DNA of 64,000 bases. It comes from Bacteroidia bacterium. GTDB lineage: Bacteria; Bacteroidota; Bacteroidia; B-17B0; Aurantibacillaceae. A model generated the notes under the pieces. That model saw only the letters and a program-made list of their open reading frames with translations, did no database searches and had not been told where the DNA came from. The position numbers and the translations under genes were made by a program. The stretch spans positions 35,657-99,656 of the forward strand of contig JALHRL010000013.1 of the NCBI GenBank assembly GCA_022841465.1, in the 5' to 3' direction. Shown piece by piece: positions 54,811-63,218 of the stretch; position 1 is the stretch's first letter, and every line of letters starts with the position of its first letter.

Positions 54811-54857
54811 TAAAAATAAAAAGCCGCTTATATTGTTTAACCAATATTAAGCGGCTT
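54811..54857 (-). terminator. Terminator after the 85-residue-repeat PKD gene
   Basis: AAGCCGCTTATATTG and CAATATTAAGCGGCTT form a long stem with one bulged base. Read on the minus strand it is followed by TTTTTATTTTTA. Confidence 0.85.
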
Positions 54858-54877
54858 AGTGGTACTATGAAAAAAAA

Positions 54878-56263
54878 CTATTTTGTAAGTATTATTTTTT
54901 TGACTTGATAGTTTCCATTGTTTCCAACTTTTATAAAATATGGGCCTTCCGGTAAAATACCAATATCTATCTCCCATTTAGCAGAATGTTTATTATCTAA
55001 ATTTATAGAATTAGAAACTTCTTGCCCCAGCATATTAAAAATTATTACTTCTAATTTATCGTTGTTGGCATTTTCATTTTTAACCTCAATAGTAAATAAG
55101 CCATTAGTTGGATTTGGATAAACCGACAAATCTGAAGAACTCATAAAATTTGATTTTATAGATGCAGGAACACAGTTAACAGTAATGGTATAGCACTTTG
55201 TATTATAACAATTAGTGGTAGAATCTGAAATTGTTAAACAAACAATAAACTGTCCGTTTGAGGTATACGTATGTGTTGGATGTAACTGATTACTATTTCC
55301 ACCATCTCCAAAATTCCAATTATATATGGTGTTAGTATTTGTTCCGGAAGAAAGATTATAGAAGAACACATTTCCATTTAAACAAGTTGAGTCGGTAAAA
55401 TTTGCCACGCATGAACCGGAGCTAATGCACGAAATATTTACCGGTTTACATATAGTACTATTGCAGTTAGCTGCACTATCTGTTATAGTTAAACAAACTG
55501 TATAAATGCTATTAGCTGAATAGGTATGATTTGGATTTTGTCCTGATCCAAAAGAACTATCACCAAAGCTCCAAGAATAATTGGTAAAATTGCCTACACC
55601 TGTTGAAGTACTAAAAAATTGCATATTACCACCTACACAAGTTGAATAAGAAAAGTTTGCTGTACATGTACTGGCAGCAATACAATTAATTGCAACTGTT
55701 TTACACAAGGTACTCGTACACATATTTAACGAATCGGTTAAACTTAAACAAACAGAATAAGTGCCATTTGCTGTATAAGTGTGAGATGGATTATTTCCAA
55801 AACCAAAAGTATTATCGCCAAAATTCCATGAGTATGCTGTTTGGTTAGAAACATTTGTTGACATATTCCAAAACTGCATAGTTCCGTTCACACAATTTGA
55901 AAAGGTGAAATTTGCATTGCAACTTCCTGTTGTAATGCAATTAATATTTACAGTTTTACAGATTGCACTGGTACAAAAGTTTGCCGAGTCTGTTATATTT
56001 AAACACACTGTATAAATCCCATTTGCAGAATAAGTGTGAGAAGGATTCATAGTATAGGCATTTGTGTTATCTCCAAAGTTCCATACAAAAGCTGTTTGTG
56101 TTGAAGTTCCGGTTGAAGAATTCCAAAATTGAAGATTACCATTTACACATGTGCTGTAACCAAAGTTTGCAGTACATTGTGCATTTAACCCTAATGAGGG
56201 TATTATAAATGCAATACTAAAAACAAGTTTTTTAAATAAGCTTAAAGGGTTTAAATTTTTCAT
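54878..56263 (-). CDS. T9SS type A protein built of four 85-residue PKD repeats
   Basis: 461 residues. A signal peptide (about 1-28) is followed by four tandem PKD units beginning at C30, C115, C200 and C285, exactly 85 residues apart. Each carries six cysteines in the same register (unit offsets 0, 9, 57, 67, 72 and 79) and a WNFGD core. A type A T9SS domain (about 380-461) starts at VYPNPTNGLFTIE. The cysteines suggest disulfide-stiffened stalk units. The gene belongs to a series of three separately terminated T9SS cargo genes. The ligand is unknown. Confidence 0.9.
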   Translation of the reverse strand: MKNLNPLSLFKKLVFSIAFIIPSLGLNAQCTANFGYSTCVNGNLQFWNSSTGTSTQTAFVWNFGDNTNAYTMNPSHTYSANGIYTVCLNITDSANFCTSAICKTVNINCITTGSCNANFTFSNCVNGTMQFWNMSTNVSNQTAYSWNFGDNTFGFGNNPSHTYTANGTYSVCLSLTDSLNMCTSTLCKTVAINCIAASTCTANFSYSTCVGGNMQFFSTSTGVGNFTNYSWSFGDSSFGSGQNPNHTYSANSIYTVCLTITDSAANCNSTICKPVNISCISSGSCVANFTDSTCLNGNVFFYNLSSGTNTNTIYNWNFGDGGNSNQLHPTHTYTSNGQFIVCLTISDSTTNCYNTKCYTITVNCVPASIKSNFMSSSDLSVYPNPTNGLFTIEVKNENANNDKLEVIIFNMLGQEVSNSINLDNKHSAKWEIDIGILPEGPYFIKVGNNGNYQVKKIILTK

Positions 56264-56375
56264 TTTTTAAATAATTTAGGTTTTTGTCGTTTTAATTTTT
56301 TATTTTATCTATAGATTTCATACATCCATACGTTAATAAAAAACAAAAGGTTGGGTTCACCTAAAATTAATTCAT

Positions 56376-56410
56376 AAAAAAACCCGTTAGCTTTGCTAAC
56401 GGGTTTTTAA
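56376..56410 (-). terminator. Terminator after the 452-aa T9SS cargo gene
   Basis: AAAAACCCGTTAGC (56378-56391) and GCTAACGGGTTTTT (56395-56408) pair perfectly over a TTT loop. It lies between the tail of the minus-strand gene that ends at 56429 and the next gene start at 56263. Confidence 0.93.
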
Positions 56411-56428
56411 TTAAATTTTTATACCTAA

Positions 56429-57787
56429 TTATTTTTCAATAATTAATTTAGAAGTTGAGCTTTGTTTGCCATCTCTAACTTTAACAAAGTAAACACCATT
56501 TGATAATGTTTCAACGTTTAACTCGTTTTTATAAACGTTTCCACGTTGGGTTAAAACAACCTGACCTAATGCATTTAATACCTCAATTTGAGTATTATCA
56601 TTAGCGTTGTTTAAATAAATGGTAACATTGTTATTTGCAGGGTTTGGATAAACTGCAAATTGATTTTCAATATTATTTTCAGTTAAACCAACATTACAAA
56701 CAGACACAGTAACATTCCAAGTTTTTGAATCAAGAATAACTGCAAATGAACTAGACTTCATTATTTTTGAAGTTAATAAACCAGTAAATGATCCACCATT
56801 TGGATAAGAATAAGTTGGAGACACATCATATACAAATGGAGATGCGTTTCCGAAATCCCAAGTATAAACTGAATCTTTGTTTGCAACAGCTGTATAACCT
56901 GTTACATTACCAAAAGGGAACCAATGTTTCCAGAAACGGTTCATGTTGTATTGACGGTGGTTAATCCAAGCAGATGACATATTTACATAAGTAACAGCTG
57001 TAGTGTTACAAATTGTAGCTGATGTAAAATTGTGGTCAGTTGTAACTGAATAAGTAACGCGAGGCATAACCAATGGCTCATAATCAGTTGTGTTTGTAGG
57101 AGTAAATAAACCTGTCATTGGGAAAAATGCAGCAGAAGTTCCTGTAATACCTAAACCTTCACCAAATTTTTCACTTGATGTAGCTGTAGAGGTAAATTGT
57201 TTAGCATTTGTGAAAAACACTCTAATTGTATCACCTACAACTGATGAAATGTTTTTTGCAATAATTGCATAATCACCAGAAACAAGAGATGGTAATGTAA
57301 AATCACAACCATAATTTGAACCTGATGTTGCTTGAGGAACAGATGCGATACAAGAGTTTACGGGAGCTCCAGAAGGAACACCACCCACTACATTGTATAA
57401 ATATAAACCAACGTTAACAGATGAACTTGGTGATGAAGCTTGAGCAAATGTTAACATTTCAGCACCTGTTACTGCAACAGGACCTGAGTTTAAAAACACA
57501 GCACCCCATCTTTGAGGAAAATTAGTATTTGTATATGTAGCAGCATTTTTAAAAGTAGGGAAACTTCCGTTTGTAGGAGGTGTATTTCTAAAGAAATGTT
57601 TGTTGAAGAAATACCATAAAGTATCGCTTATAACAGCAGAAGATACTTTATTTGAAGCACCATAAGTTGTTTCAATATTAGAAACACGAGTAACTGGCAA
57701 GCTTTCTCCGGCTTGAAGTTCCATTTTTTGAGCGGTACCGGTTAAAGCAAAGGTAGCCGCAAGTAGTGATAAGTAAATTTTTTTCAT
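56429..57787 (-). CDS. T9SS type A cargo protein with PKD-like domain
   Basis: 452 residues with a signal peptide (about 1-19, LAATFALTGTAQ). A large beta domain (about 20-235) is followed by a PKD-like unit (YTWDFGNASPFVYD) and a type A sorting domain (about 375-452, VYPNPANNNVTIYL to SSTSKLIIEK). Codon use (many GTT, GGT, CCA and ACT) is smoother than in neighbours and hints at high expression. It has its own promoter element and strong terminator, so it is monocistronic. Function unknown. Confidence 0.9.
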   Translation of the reverse strand: MKKIYLSLLAATFALTGTAQKMELQAGESLPVTRVSNIETTYGASNKVSSAVISDTLWYFFNKHFFRNTPPTNGSFPTFKNAATYTNTNFPQRWGAVFLNSGPVAVTGAEMLTFAQASSPSSSVNVGLYLYNVVGGVPSGAPVNSCIASVPQATSGSNYGCDFTLPSLVSGDYAIIAKNISSVVGDTIRVFFTNAKQFTSTATSSEKFGEGLGITGTSAAFFPMTGLFTPTNTTDYEPLVMPRVTYSVTTDHNFTSATICNTTAVTYVNMSSAWINHRQYNMNRFWKHWFPFGNVTGYTAVANKDSVYTWDFGNASPFVYDVSPTYSYPNGGSFTGLLTSKIMKSSSFAVILDSKTWNVTVSVCNVGLTENNIENQFAVYPNPANNNVTIYLNNANDNTQIEVLNALGQVVLTQRGNVYKNELNVETLSNGVYFVKVRDGKQSSTSKLIIEK

Positions 57788-57814
57788 TTTTTTGGTTTTA
57801 TAATTTAATTAGCC

Positions 57815-57846
57815 CAAATGTAGTAAAATAAAGTATTCGATTACAA
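57815..57846 (-). promoter_or_regulatory. Promoter for the 452-aa T9SS cargo gene
   Basis: On the minus strand TTG (57846-57844), 21-base spacer and TACATTTG (57822-57815). Leader to ATG 57787 is about 22 bases. Confidence 0.55.
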
Positions 57847-57861
57847 TAAATTTACTTAGCC

Positions 57862-57896
57862 ACAAAAAAAAATGCGCCCATTAAAATAGGCGCATT
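57862..57896 (-). terminator. Terminator after the oxoamine synthase gene
   Basis: AATGCGCC (57871-57878) and GGCGCATT (57889-57896) form the stem; on the minus strand a run of eight T follows (57870-57863). Confidence 0.9.
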
Positions 57897-57917
57897 AAAA
57901 CAATTTAGAATGTTAAA

Positions 57918-59174
57918 TTATAAATCTACATCTACCTTTGCTAAACTATCACTCATATATTCGCCATTTTTCAACTTGTCCACTATTTTGCTAAAACGTT
58001 CTATCGTGTATTTAACATCTTCGTGCGTATGAACTGCAGTTGGTATTAATCTTAAAATAATCATTCCTTTAGGTATAACCGGATAAGTTACCATTGAACA
58101 GAAAATACCATAATTTTCGCGCAAATCTTTTACCATGTTTGTAGCTTCGGGTATACTTCCATTTAAATATACCGGAGTAACAGGACTGTTCGTATCACCA
58201 ATATTAAAACCGGCTTCTTTTAAACCTCCTTGTAAAGCACGGGTTATTTCCCATAACTTGTCTTTTAATTCAGGCTTGGTACGCATTAATTCAATTCTTT
58301 TTAGGGCACCAATTACTAAAGGCATTGGTAAACTTTTTGCAAAAATTTGACTGCGCATATTGTAACGCAAAAAAGTAACAATATTTTTGGTTGAACTAAT
58401 AAATCCACCAATTAAAGCAAACGATTTTGCGAATGTTCCAAAGTATATATCAATACCGTCCTGGCAACCTTGCTCCTCACCTGTTCCACCGCCATTTGGT
58501 CCCATTGTACCAATACCATGAGCATCGTCAACAAACAATCTAAAATTAAATTGTTTTTTTAATTCAACTATCTCCTTTAGTTTTCCTTGATCACCACGCA
58601 TACCAAAAACTCCTTCAGTAATTACTAAAATAGCTCCTCCGGTTTTCTCGGCAAGTTTGGTGGCTCTTTCCAATTGCTTTTTGCAATCCTCAATATCATT
58701 ATGTTTAAAAACAAAACGCTTACCCATGTGTAAACGAACACCGTCTAAAATACAAGCATGGCTTTCTGCATCGTAAACTATTACATCGTGTCTGTCTACC
58801 AAAGCATCAATAGCGCTAACCATAGCCTGATACCCGAAATTACATAAAATAGAATCTTCCTTTTGTACAAATGCAGATAATTCTTTTTCTAATTGTTCGT
58901 GATGAACAGAATTTCCACTCATCATACGTGCGCCCATTGGTAAAGCTAATCCATACTGAGAAGCAGCATCTGCATCTGCTTTTCTAACTTCCGGATGATT
59001 GGCTAATCCTAAATAGTTATTTAAACTCCAGTTTAAAAGTTTTTTCCCTCTAAAAACCATATGTGGTCCAATATCGCCTTCTAATTTTGGAAATGTAAAA
59101 TAACCGTGTGCCTCGTGAGAATGTTGGCCAAGGGGACCTAGGTTCGAAAGAACCTTATCAAATAAATCTTTCAT
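57918..59174 (-). CDS. Alpha-oxoamine synthase, probable serine palmitoyltransferase
   Basis: 418 residues of PLP-dependent fold type I. H139 (DAESHAC) stacks on PLP, D217 and H219 lie in VDDAHGIG, and the Schiff-base Lys is K250 in GTFAKSFALIGGF. Relatives are 8-amino-7-oxononanoate synthase, 2-amino-3-ketobutyrate ligase and serine palmitoyltransferase. The N-terminal HGYFTFPKLEGDIGPHMVF and absence of bio genes favour a sphingolipid-type enzyme, as in Bacteroides, joining serine with a fatty acyl-CoA. This is inference. It is monocistronic with a complete promoter. Confidence 0.85.
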   Translation of the reverse strand: MKDLFDKVLSNLGPLGQHSHEAHGYFTFPKLEGDIGPHMVFRGKKLLNWSLNNYLGLANHPEVRKADADAASQYGLALPMGARMMSGNSVHHEQLEKELSAFVQKEDSILCNFGYQAMVSAIDALVDRHDVIVYDAESHACILDGVRLHMGKRFVFKHNDIEDCKKQLERATKLAEKTGGAILVITEGVFGMRGDQGKLKEIVELKKQFNFRLFVDDAHGIGTMGPNGGGTGEEQGCQDGIDIYFGTFAKSFALIGGFISSTKNIVTFLRYNMRSQIFAKSLPMPLVIGALKRIELMRTKPELKDKLWEITRALQGGLKEAGFNIGDTNSPVTPVYLNGSIPEATNMVKDLRENYGIFCSMVTYPVIPKGMIILRLIPTAVHTHEDVKYTIERFSKIVDKLKNGEYMSDSLAKVDVDL

Positions 59175-59189
59175 TGAACAATTTTTTTA

Positions 59190-59219
59190 CAAAGGTACCA
59201 TTTTTACGCTTTTTTCAAA
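59190..59219 (-). promoter_or_regulatory. Complete Bacteroidota promoter for the oxoamine synthase gene
   Basis: On the minus strand TTTG (59219-59216), 18-base spacer, TACCTTTG (59197-59190). The leader to ATG 59174 is about 10 bases. Confidence 0.72.
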
Positions 59220-59335
59220 ATAGGGATATTAACGGCATTAACTTCTAGTTGTTATTAAGTGGGCTGATTATAAGCAATTTAAAAGGCTATTAATGTTGAT
59301 ATTTGTAAGTAATTAGCACAGAAGAATCATATTGT

Positions 59336-60163
59336 ATTTTAAACGGGCACTTAATTAGTGTTTACGAGCCCGCTATATCCTTTACTAACAGGGCATTTAG
59401 GTATGGCGACGGATTATTTGAAACCATTCGATTGGCGAATAACAAAATAATGTTCTTAGCCGATCATATTACGCGTTTAAAATTAGGAATGACTGTTTTG
59501 CGAATGAATGTTCCGGCAGAATTTAAAACAGAAATCTTTTACGAATTAATTAATGAGTTGTTAGATAAAAACAAAATTGCAAGCGACGGAAGAATTAGAA
59601 TTACAGTATTTAGAAACGAAGGAGGTTTTTATTGCCCGGAAACCAATAACATTTCATTTTTAATTGAAGCCGAGAATATTAATGAAAAAGGGTATCAATT
59701 AAACCAAAAAGGTTTATGGGTAGATATTTTTGGGGATATTAAAAAACAGATAAATAAGCTTTCCAATATAAAAACAACAAGTGCTTTGCTTTATGTTATG
59801 GCGGGATTGGGCAAACAAAGCATGAATTTAGATGATTGCTTATTGATAAACGAAAACGGTAATATTTGTGAAGCAATTAGCTCAAATATTTTTGTAGTAA
59901 AAAACGGTACTTTATTTACATCACCTTTAAACGAAGGCTGTGTTGCGGGGGTAATGCGCAAACATATATTACAACTAGCGCAACAAAACAAAATACTTTA
60001 TTTTGAAAACCCAATAACTATTAATACGCTTATGAATGGCGATGAGGTGTTTTTAACCAACAGTGCAAAAGGAATTAAATGGGTTGGGCAGTTTAAACAC
60101 AAATACTACACCAATCAAACAGCGCAGTTTTTTAATGATAAATTAAACCAACTTACCGTTTAA
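59336..60163 (+). CDS. Class IV PLP aminotransferase; probable ATT start
   Basis: About 275 residues of the branched-chain aminotransferase / aminodeoxychorismate lyase fold. The conserved N-terminal NRAFRYGDGLFETIRL lies before the first standard start (TTG 59432). Upstream, the frame has no ATG, GTG or TTG back to the TAA at 59306. ATT 59336, giving (M)LNGHLISVYEPAISF, matches the usual family N-terminus. PLP Lys is about K146 in NIKTTSALLY, and a later GNICEAISSNIF is typical. Substrate not decided; a pabC-like or BCAT role is possible. It stands alone between the oxoamine synthase and rpsF. Confidence 0.85.
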   Translation: MLNGHLISVYEPAISFTNRAFRYGDGLFETIRLANNKIMFLADHITRLKLGMTVLRMNVPAEFKTEIFYELINELLDKNKIASDGRIRITVFRNEGGFYCPETNNISFLIEAENINEKGYQLNQKGLWVDIFGDIKKQINKLSNIKTTSALLYVMAGLGKQSMNLDDCLLINENGNICEAISSNIFVVKNGTLFTSPLNEGCVAGVMRKHILQLAQQNKILYFENPITINTLMNGDEVFLTNSAKGIKWVGQFKHKYYTNQTAQFFNDKLNQLTV

Positions 60164-60235
60164 GTTACATTTCAATTCTGATTTAAATTATTTATAACTA
60201 ATTGTTTTTCAGTAGTTTTAATTAACCTAAGGCCT

Positions 60236-60265
60236 TTTGGATTCCCAATTAATTTACTATCTTTG
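60236..60265 (+). promoter_or_regulatory. Complete Bacteroidota promoter for rpsF-rpsR-rplI
   Basis: TTTG (60236-60239), 18-base spacer, TATCTTTG (60258-60265). The leader to ATG 60286 is about 15 bases and A-rich, without Shine-Dalgarno. Confidence 0.75.
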
Positions 60266-60285
60266 CATCCCTTAAAACAAAAAAA

Positions 60286-60657
60286 ATGGAAAAACACTAT
60301 GAGACGGTCTTCATTTTAACTCCCGTTTTGTCTGATGATCAGGCAAAGGAGGCCGCAAAAAAATTTAAAAAAGCCATTACCGATTTGGGAGGCAAGGTAA
60401 TAAACGAAGAAAATTGGGGATTAAAAAAATTGGCTTACCCTATTCAAAAGAAATCAACAGGTTTTTACCACTTGTTTGAATTTACAGCTACCAGTATTGA
60501 TATTATCAGTCAGTTGGAAATTGCTTACAAGCGTGATGAAAGAGTGTTACGTTTCTTAACGGTATCATTAGATAAGCACGCAATTGCATATAGCGAAAAA
60601 CGCAAAGGCAAATTTGCTGAAGCAAAATCAAAAAAGAAAGAAAGTGCTAACGCATAA
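60286..60657 (+). CDS. rpsF: 30S ribosomal protein S6
   Basis: 123 residues, with [16 protein letters not shown] at the start and the [18 protein letters not shown] block typical of S6, followed by a Lys-rich tail ([16 protein letters not shown]). It forms the S6-S18 pair on the 30S platform. First gene of the conserved rpsF-rpsR-rplI operon; rpsR starts 17 bases later. The leader is too short for the known S6:S18 regulatory RNA, so none is claimed. Confidence 0.97.
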   Translation: MEKHYETVFILTPVLSDDQAKEAAKKFKKAITDLGGKVINEENWGLKKLAYPIQKKSTGFYHLFEFTATSIDIISQLEIAYKRDERVLRFLTVSLDKHAIAYSEKRKGKFAEAKSKKKESANA

Positions 60658-60674
60658 CATTTAAAAAAATTATC

Positions 60675-60941
60675 ATGGCATCAAACGATAAAATTAGATA
60701 TCTAAACCCTCCTACAGTTGAGGCAAAGAAAAAGAAATACTGCCGTTTTAAGAAAAGCGGTATTAAGTATATTGATTACAAAGACCCTGACTTTTTATTG
60801 AAGTTTGTGAACGAACAAGGTAAACTTTTACCTCGTCGTTTAACAGGTACTTCTTTAAAATACCAACGTAAAGTTGCACAGGCTGTAAAACGTGCTCGTC
60901 ATATTGCATTAATGCCTTATGTAGCAGATTTATTAAAATAA
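60675..60941 (+). CDS. rpsR: 30S ribosomal protein S18
   Basis: 88 residues, basic. It has [19 protein letters not shown] and the core [18 protein letters not shown], then [18 protein letters not shown]18 binds S6 and 16S rRNA on the small subunit. It has only one Cys in the N-terminal region, so it is the Zn-free form. rplI follows after 16 bases, which hold a strong Shine-Dalgarno. Confidence 0.97.
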   Translation: MASNDKIRYLNPPTVEAKKKKYCRFKKSGIKYIDYKDPDFLLKFVNEQGKLLPRRLTGTSLKYQRKVAQAVKRARHIALMPYVADLLK

Positions 60942-60942
60942 T

Positions 60943-60948
60943 AGGAGG
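60943..60948 (+). promoter_or_regulatory. Perfect Shine-Dalgarno (AGGAGG) before rplI
   Basis: AGGAGG lies 9 bases before ATG 60958. It is unusual here, since no other gene in the window shows a Shine-Dalgarno of this strength. Confidence 0.8.
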
Positions 60949-60957
60949 AAAATTACA

Positions 60958-61404
60958 ATGGAAGTTATATTAAAACAAGACGTAAAAGGATTAGGTTATA
61001 AGCATGACCTAGTTTCTGTAAAAAACGGATATGGCCGTAATTTTTTAATTCCTCAAGGAATTGCTGCTCTTGCAACTGAAAGTGCAAAGAAAATGCATGC
61101 AGAAACTTTAAAGCAACGCGCTTATAAAGAAGAAAAATTACGTACCGAGGCAACTGCAAATGCTGAGAAAATTTCTCAAGCAACATTAAAAGTTGGTGCT
61201 AAAGCCGGTGAAAACGGTAAAATATTCGGATCTGTTACAAACATTCAATTAGCTGATGCTTTGCAAAAAGCAGGATACACAGTTGAACGTAAAAACATTG
61301 AAATAACAGGTGATGGTATTAAACAATTAGGCAACTACACTGCTAAAGTTAGGTTGTTTAAAGAAATTGTAGCAACTGTAAATTTTGAAGTGGTAGCTGA
61401 ATAA
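60958..61404 (+). CDS. rplI: 50S ribosomal protein L9
   Basis: 148 residues: N-terminal rRNA-binding domain (EVILKQDVKGLGYKHDLVSV, KNGYGRNFLIPQGIA), long linking helix, and a C-terminal domain (GKIFGSVTNIQLADALQKAG). L9 sits at the L1-stalk base and reaches to a neighbouring ribosome. Last gene of the operon, with a strong terminator. It is the only gene here preceded by a perfect AGGAGG. Confidence 0.97.
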   Translation: MEVILKQDVKGLGYKHDLVSVKNGYGRNFLIPQGIAALATESAKKMHAETLKQRAYKEEKLRTEATANAEKISQATLKVGAKAGENGKIFGSVTNIQLADALQKAGYTVERKNIEITGDGIKQLGNYTAKVRLFKEIVATVNFEVVAE

Positions 61405-61429
61405 GCAATCAAACTTTATAATCTTTTTA

Positions 61430-61468
61430 AAAAAAAGGAGCCCGTAAATTTTACGGGCTCCTTTTTTT
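61430..61468 (+). terminator. Terminator of the rpsF operon
   Basis: GGAGCCCGT (61437-61445) pairs with ACGGGCTCC (61453-61461), extended by A and T tracts on each side. Confidence 0.95.
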
Positions 61469-61483
61469 AATGCTCTAAACAGT

Positions 61484-63064
61484 TTATTTTTTCTGAAGAA
61501 TAAAGTTTTTGTTTTTTTCCATTTCTGCTTTTCCAAAATCATTAATAATTAATTCTTCTTTTAAATTTTTATACCCTGTTGAAGTAATTACTAAATTATA
61601 TACTCCTGCAGGCAAACTAATAACATACTTTCCGGTTTTTCTGTGTGGCACAAAGGTGTATTCTTCTTGTGTTTTTTTATTGGTTACAATTATTGGCGCA
61701 ACTAATTCCTTTGGTTGATTTGCAATTGCTGTATCCGTTAAAAAAACTCTACCTGTGTAAATTCTACTTATTTGTTCTTGATCATTAAACTTTACTCTAT
61801 AAATGTCTAAATCTCCTATACCTCCCGGCCTAAATGCACTTATGTAGCCTACTCTGTTATCAGGAGTAATGCAAATACTTCTATCATCATCTGTTGAGTT
61901 AACCGGATAACCCAAATTTACAGGATCAGAAAAACTATTTTCTTCAGCGTTCCATACTGTTTTAAATAAATCATATCCACCCATGCTATTGTGACCTTCG
62001 CTGGCAAAATAAAGTGTAGTACAATCACCAGACAAAAACGGAAAATCTTCGTTACTTTCAGTGTTTACATTAAAGGGCAACTTTTGAGGTAAACCCCATT
62101 TGCCATTGGGTAATCTTCTACACATAAACAAATCACTTTGCTCATCCACCTTTTCTCTTCGCGAAAAAACAAAAATATCTGAAGGCCCGCAGTATGAACC
62201 TGTAATTTCTACTTCTTTATTTATTATAGGATCAACTGCTTTCATTTTCGGAAAAACTTCGTCTTTTGATTTCCGAGAAGTAATGTATAAATCTCCAAAC
62301 TTATCAATATGATCGATGTAAATTACTAATTCATTTCCATCGGGTCTCAAACCTACTACCTGCTCATCTAACTGCGTGTTTAATGGTTTACCTGCATTTT
62401 CTGCTTTCAACCATTTTCCATTATCTACTTTAGAAAAATAAATATCGCTATTACGCAATCCATCCATTTCAATTTTCTTTCCGCCAATGTTTTCTTTTCT
62501 TCTTGAAGTAAAAACTAAAAAAGTTTCATCACCACTAACAAAAGGATAATAATCCGGTTCATCGCTGTTTATTTCCGGACCAAGATTTTGCAAAGTAACG
62601 TTTGAAGGGTTATTCATAAAGTTACGTGCGTGAATAATTTGTTTTAAAAACGGTCTTATTTCCGCTTCTTTTTTCGGCTTTAATTCTAAATACTTTTTGT
62701 AAGCTGCTTCTGCCTGATCTAGCTTATTAACTAAATGATACGCTCTTCCTAATTCTTTCCAAGAAACATCATCGTTAGGATTTTTCTTTACTACTTTTTC
62801 CAGCAACACTACCGCTTCTTCTCTGTTAATTCGGGTAGATAAGTAACATTGAGCCAATCTAATTCTTATGAAATCATTATCTGGATCTTTTTTAAGTTCG
62901 TTTTTATAAATGGGCATTGCCATGGTATAATTTAAATGCTTAAAATGCTCGTTAGCATCCTCCACATCAAGTTTGCCCAAATTTTGCTTTGCTTGCGAAA
63001 AAGCAAAGCCAGATAAAATAGAAAATAAAACTATTAATTTCACTTTTGTAAAAAAGGTAACCAT
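61484..63064 (-). CDS. PorE-like TPR/PD40/CRD protein without OmpA domain
   Basis: 526 residues. A signal peptide (about 1-24, without a lipobox Cys) is followed by TPR repeats (about 35-140, DDVSWKELGRAYHLVNKLDQ) and a PD40/WD40-like propeller (about 165-425). Its motifs include NSDIYFSKVDNGKWLKAENA and DCTTLYFASEGHNSMGGYDL. A final CNA-B-like carboxypeptidase regulatory fold (KYVISLPAGVYNLVITSTGY) closes the protein. PorE of the T9SS has the same order plus a C-terminal OmpA domain, which is missing here. ATG 63064 is chosen over TTG 63070. The TSP3/OmpA gene lies upstream, with its terminator between. Confidence 0.85.
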   Translation of the reverse strand: MVTFFTKVKLIVLFSILSGFAFSQAKQNLGKLDVEDANEHFKHLNYTMAMPIYKNELKKDPDNDFIRIRLAQCYLSTRINREEAVVLLEKVVKKNPNDDVSWKELGRAYHLVNKLDQAEAAYKKYLELKPKKEAEIRPFLKQIIHARNFMNNPSNVTLQNLGPEINSDEPDYYPFVSGDETFLVFTSRRKENIGGKKIEMDGLRNSDIYFSKVDNGKWLKAENAGKPLNTQLDEQVVGLRPDGNELVIYIDHIDKFGDLYITSRKSKDEVFPKMKAVDPIINKEVEITGSYCGPSDIFVFSRREKVDEQSDLFMCRRLPNGKWGLPQKLPFNVNTESNEDFPFLSGDCTTLYFASEGHNSMGGYDLFKTVWNAEENSFSDPVNLGYPVNSTDDDRSICITPDNRVGYISAFRPGGIGDLDIYRVKFNDQEQISRIYTGRVFLTDTAIANQPKELVAPIIVTNKKTQEEYTFVPHRKTGKYVISLPAGVYNLVITSTGYKNLKEELIINDFGKAEMEKNKNFILQKK

Positions 63065-63173
63065 AATCAAGTCCTAATATAACAACTATATTTTTTTTAT
63101 GGCATTAAAACGTCGAAAATATTGCCAAATTCATCACATATTTAACAGCTTTTTACTTCATATTGGGAACAAT

Positions 63174-63206
63174 AAAAAAACCTGCCCAATAATGAGCAGG
63201 TTTTTT
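63174..63206 (-). terminator. Terminator after the TSP3/OmpA gene
   Basis: AAAAAACCTGC and GCAGGTTTTTT form a symmetrical stem with a 10-base loop. On the minus strand it follows the stop at 63219 and precedes the PorE-like gene. Confidence 0.9.
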
Positions 63207-63218
63207 ATTTCTGAGTTA

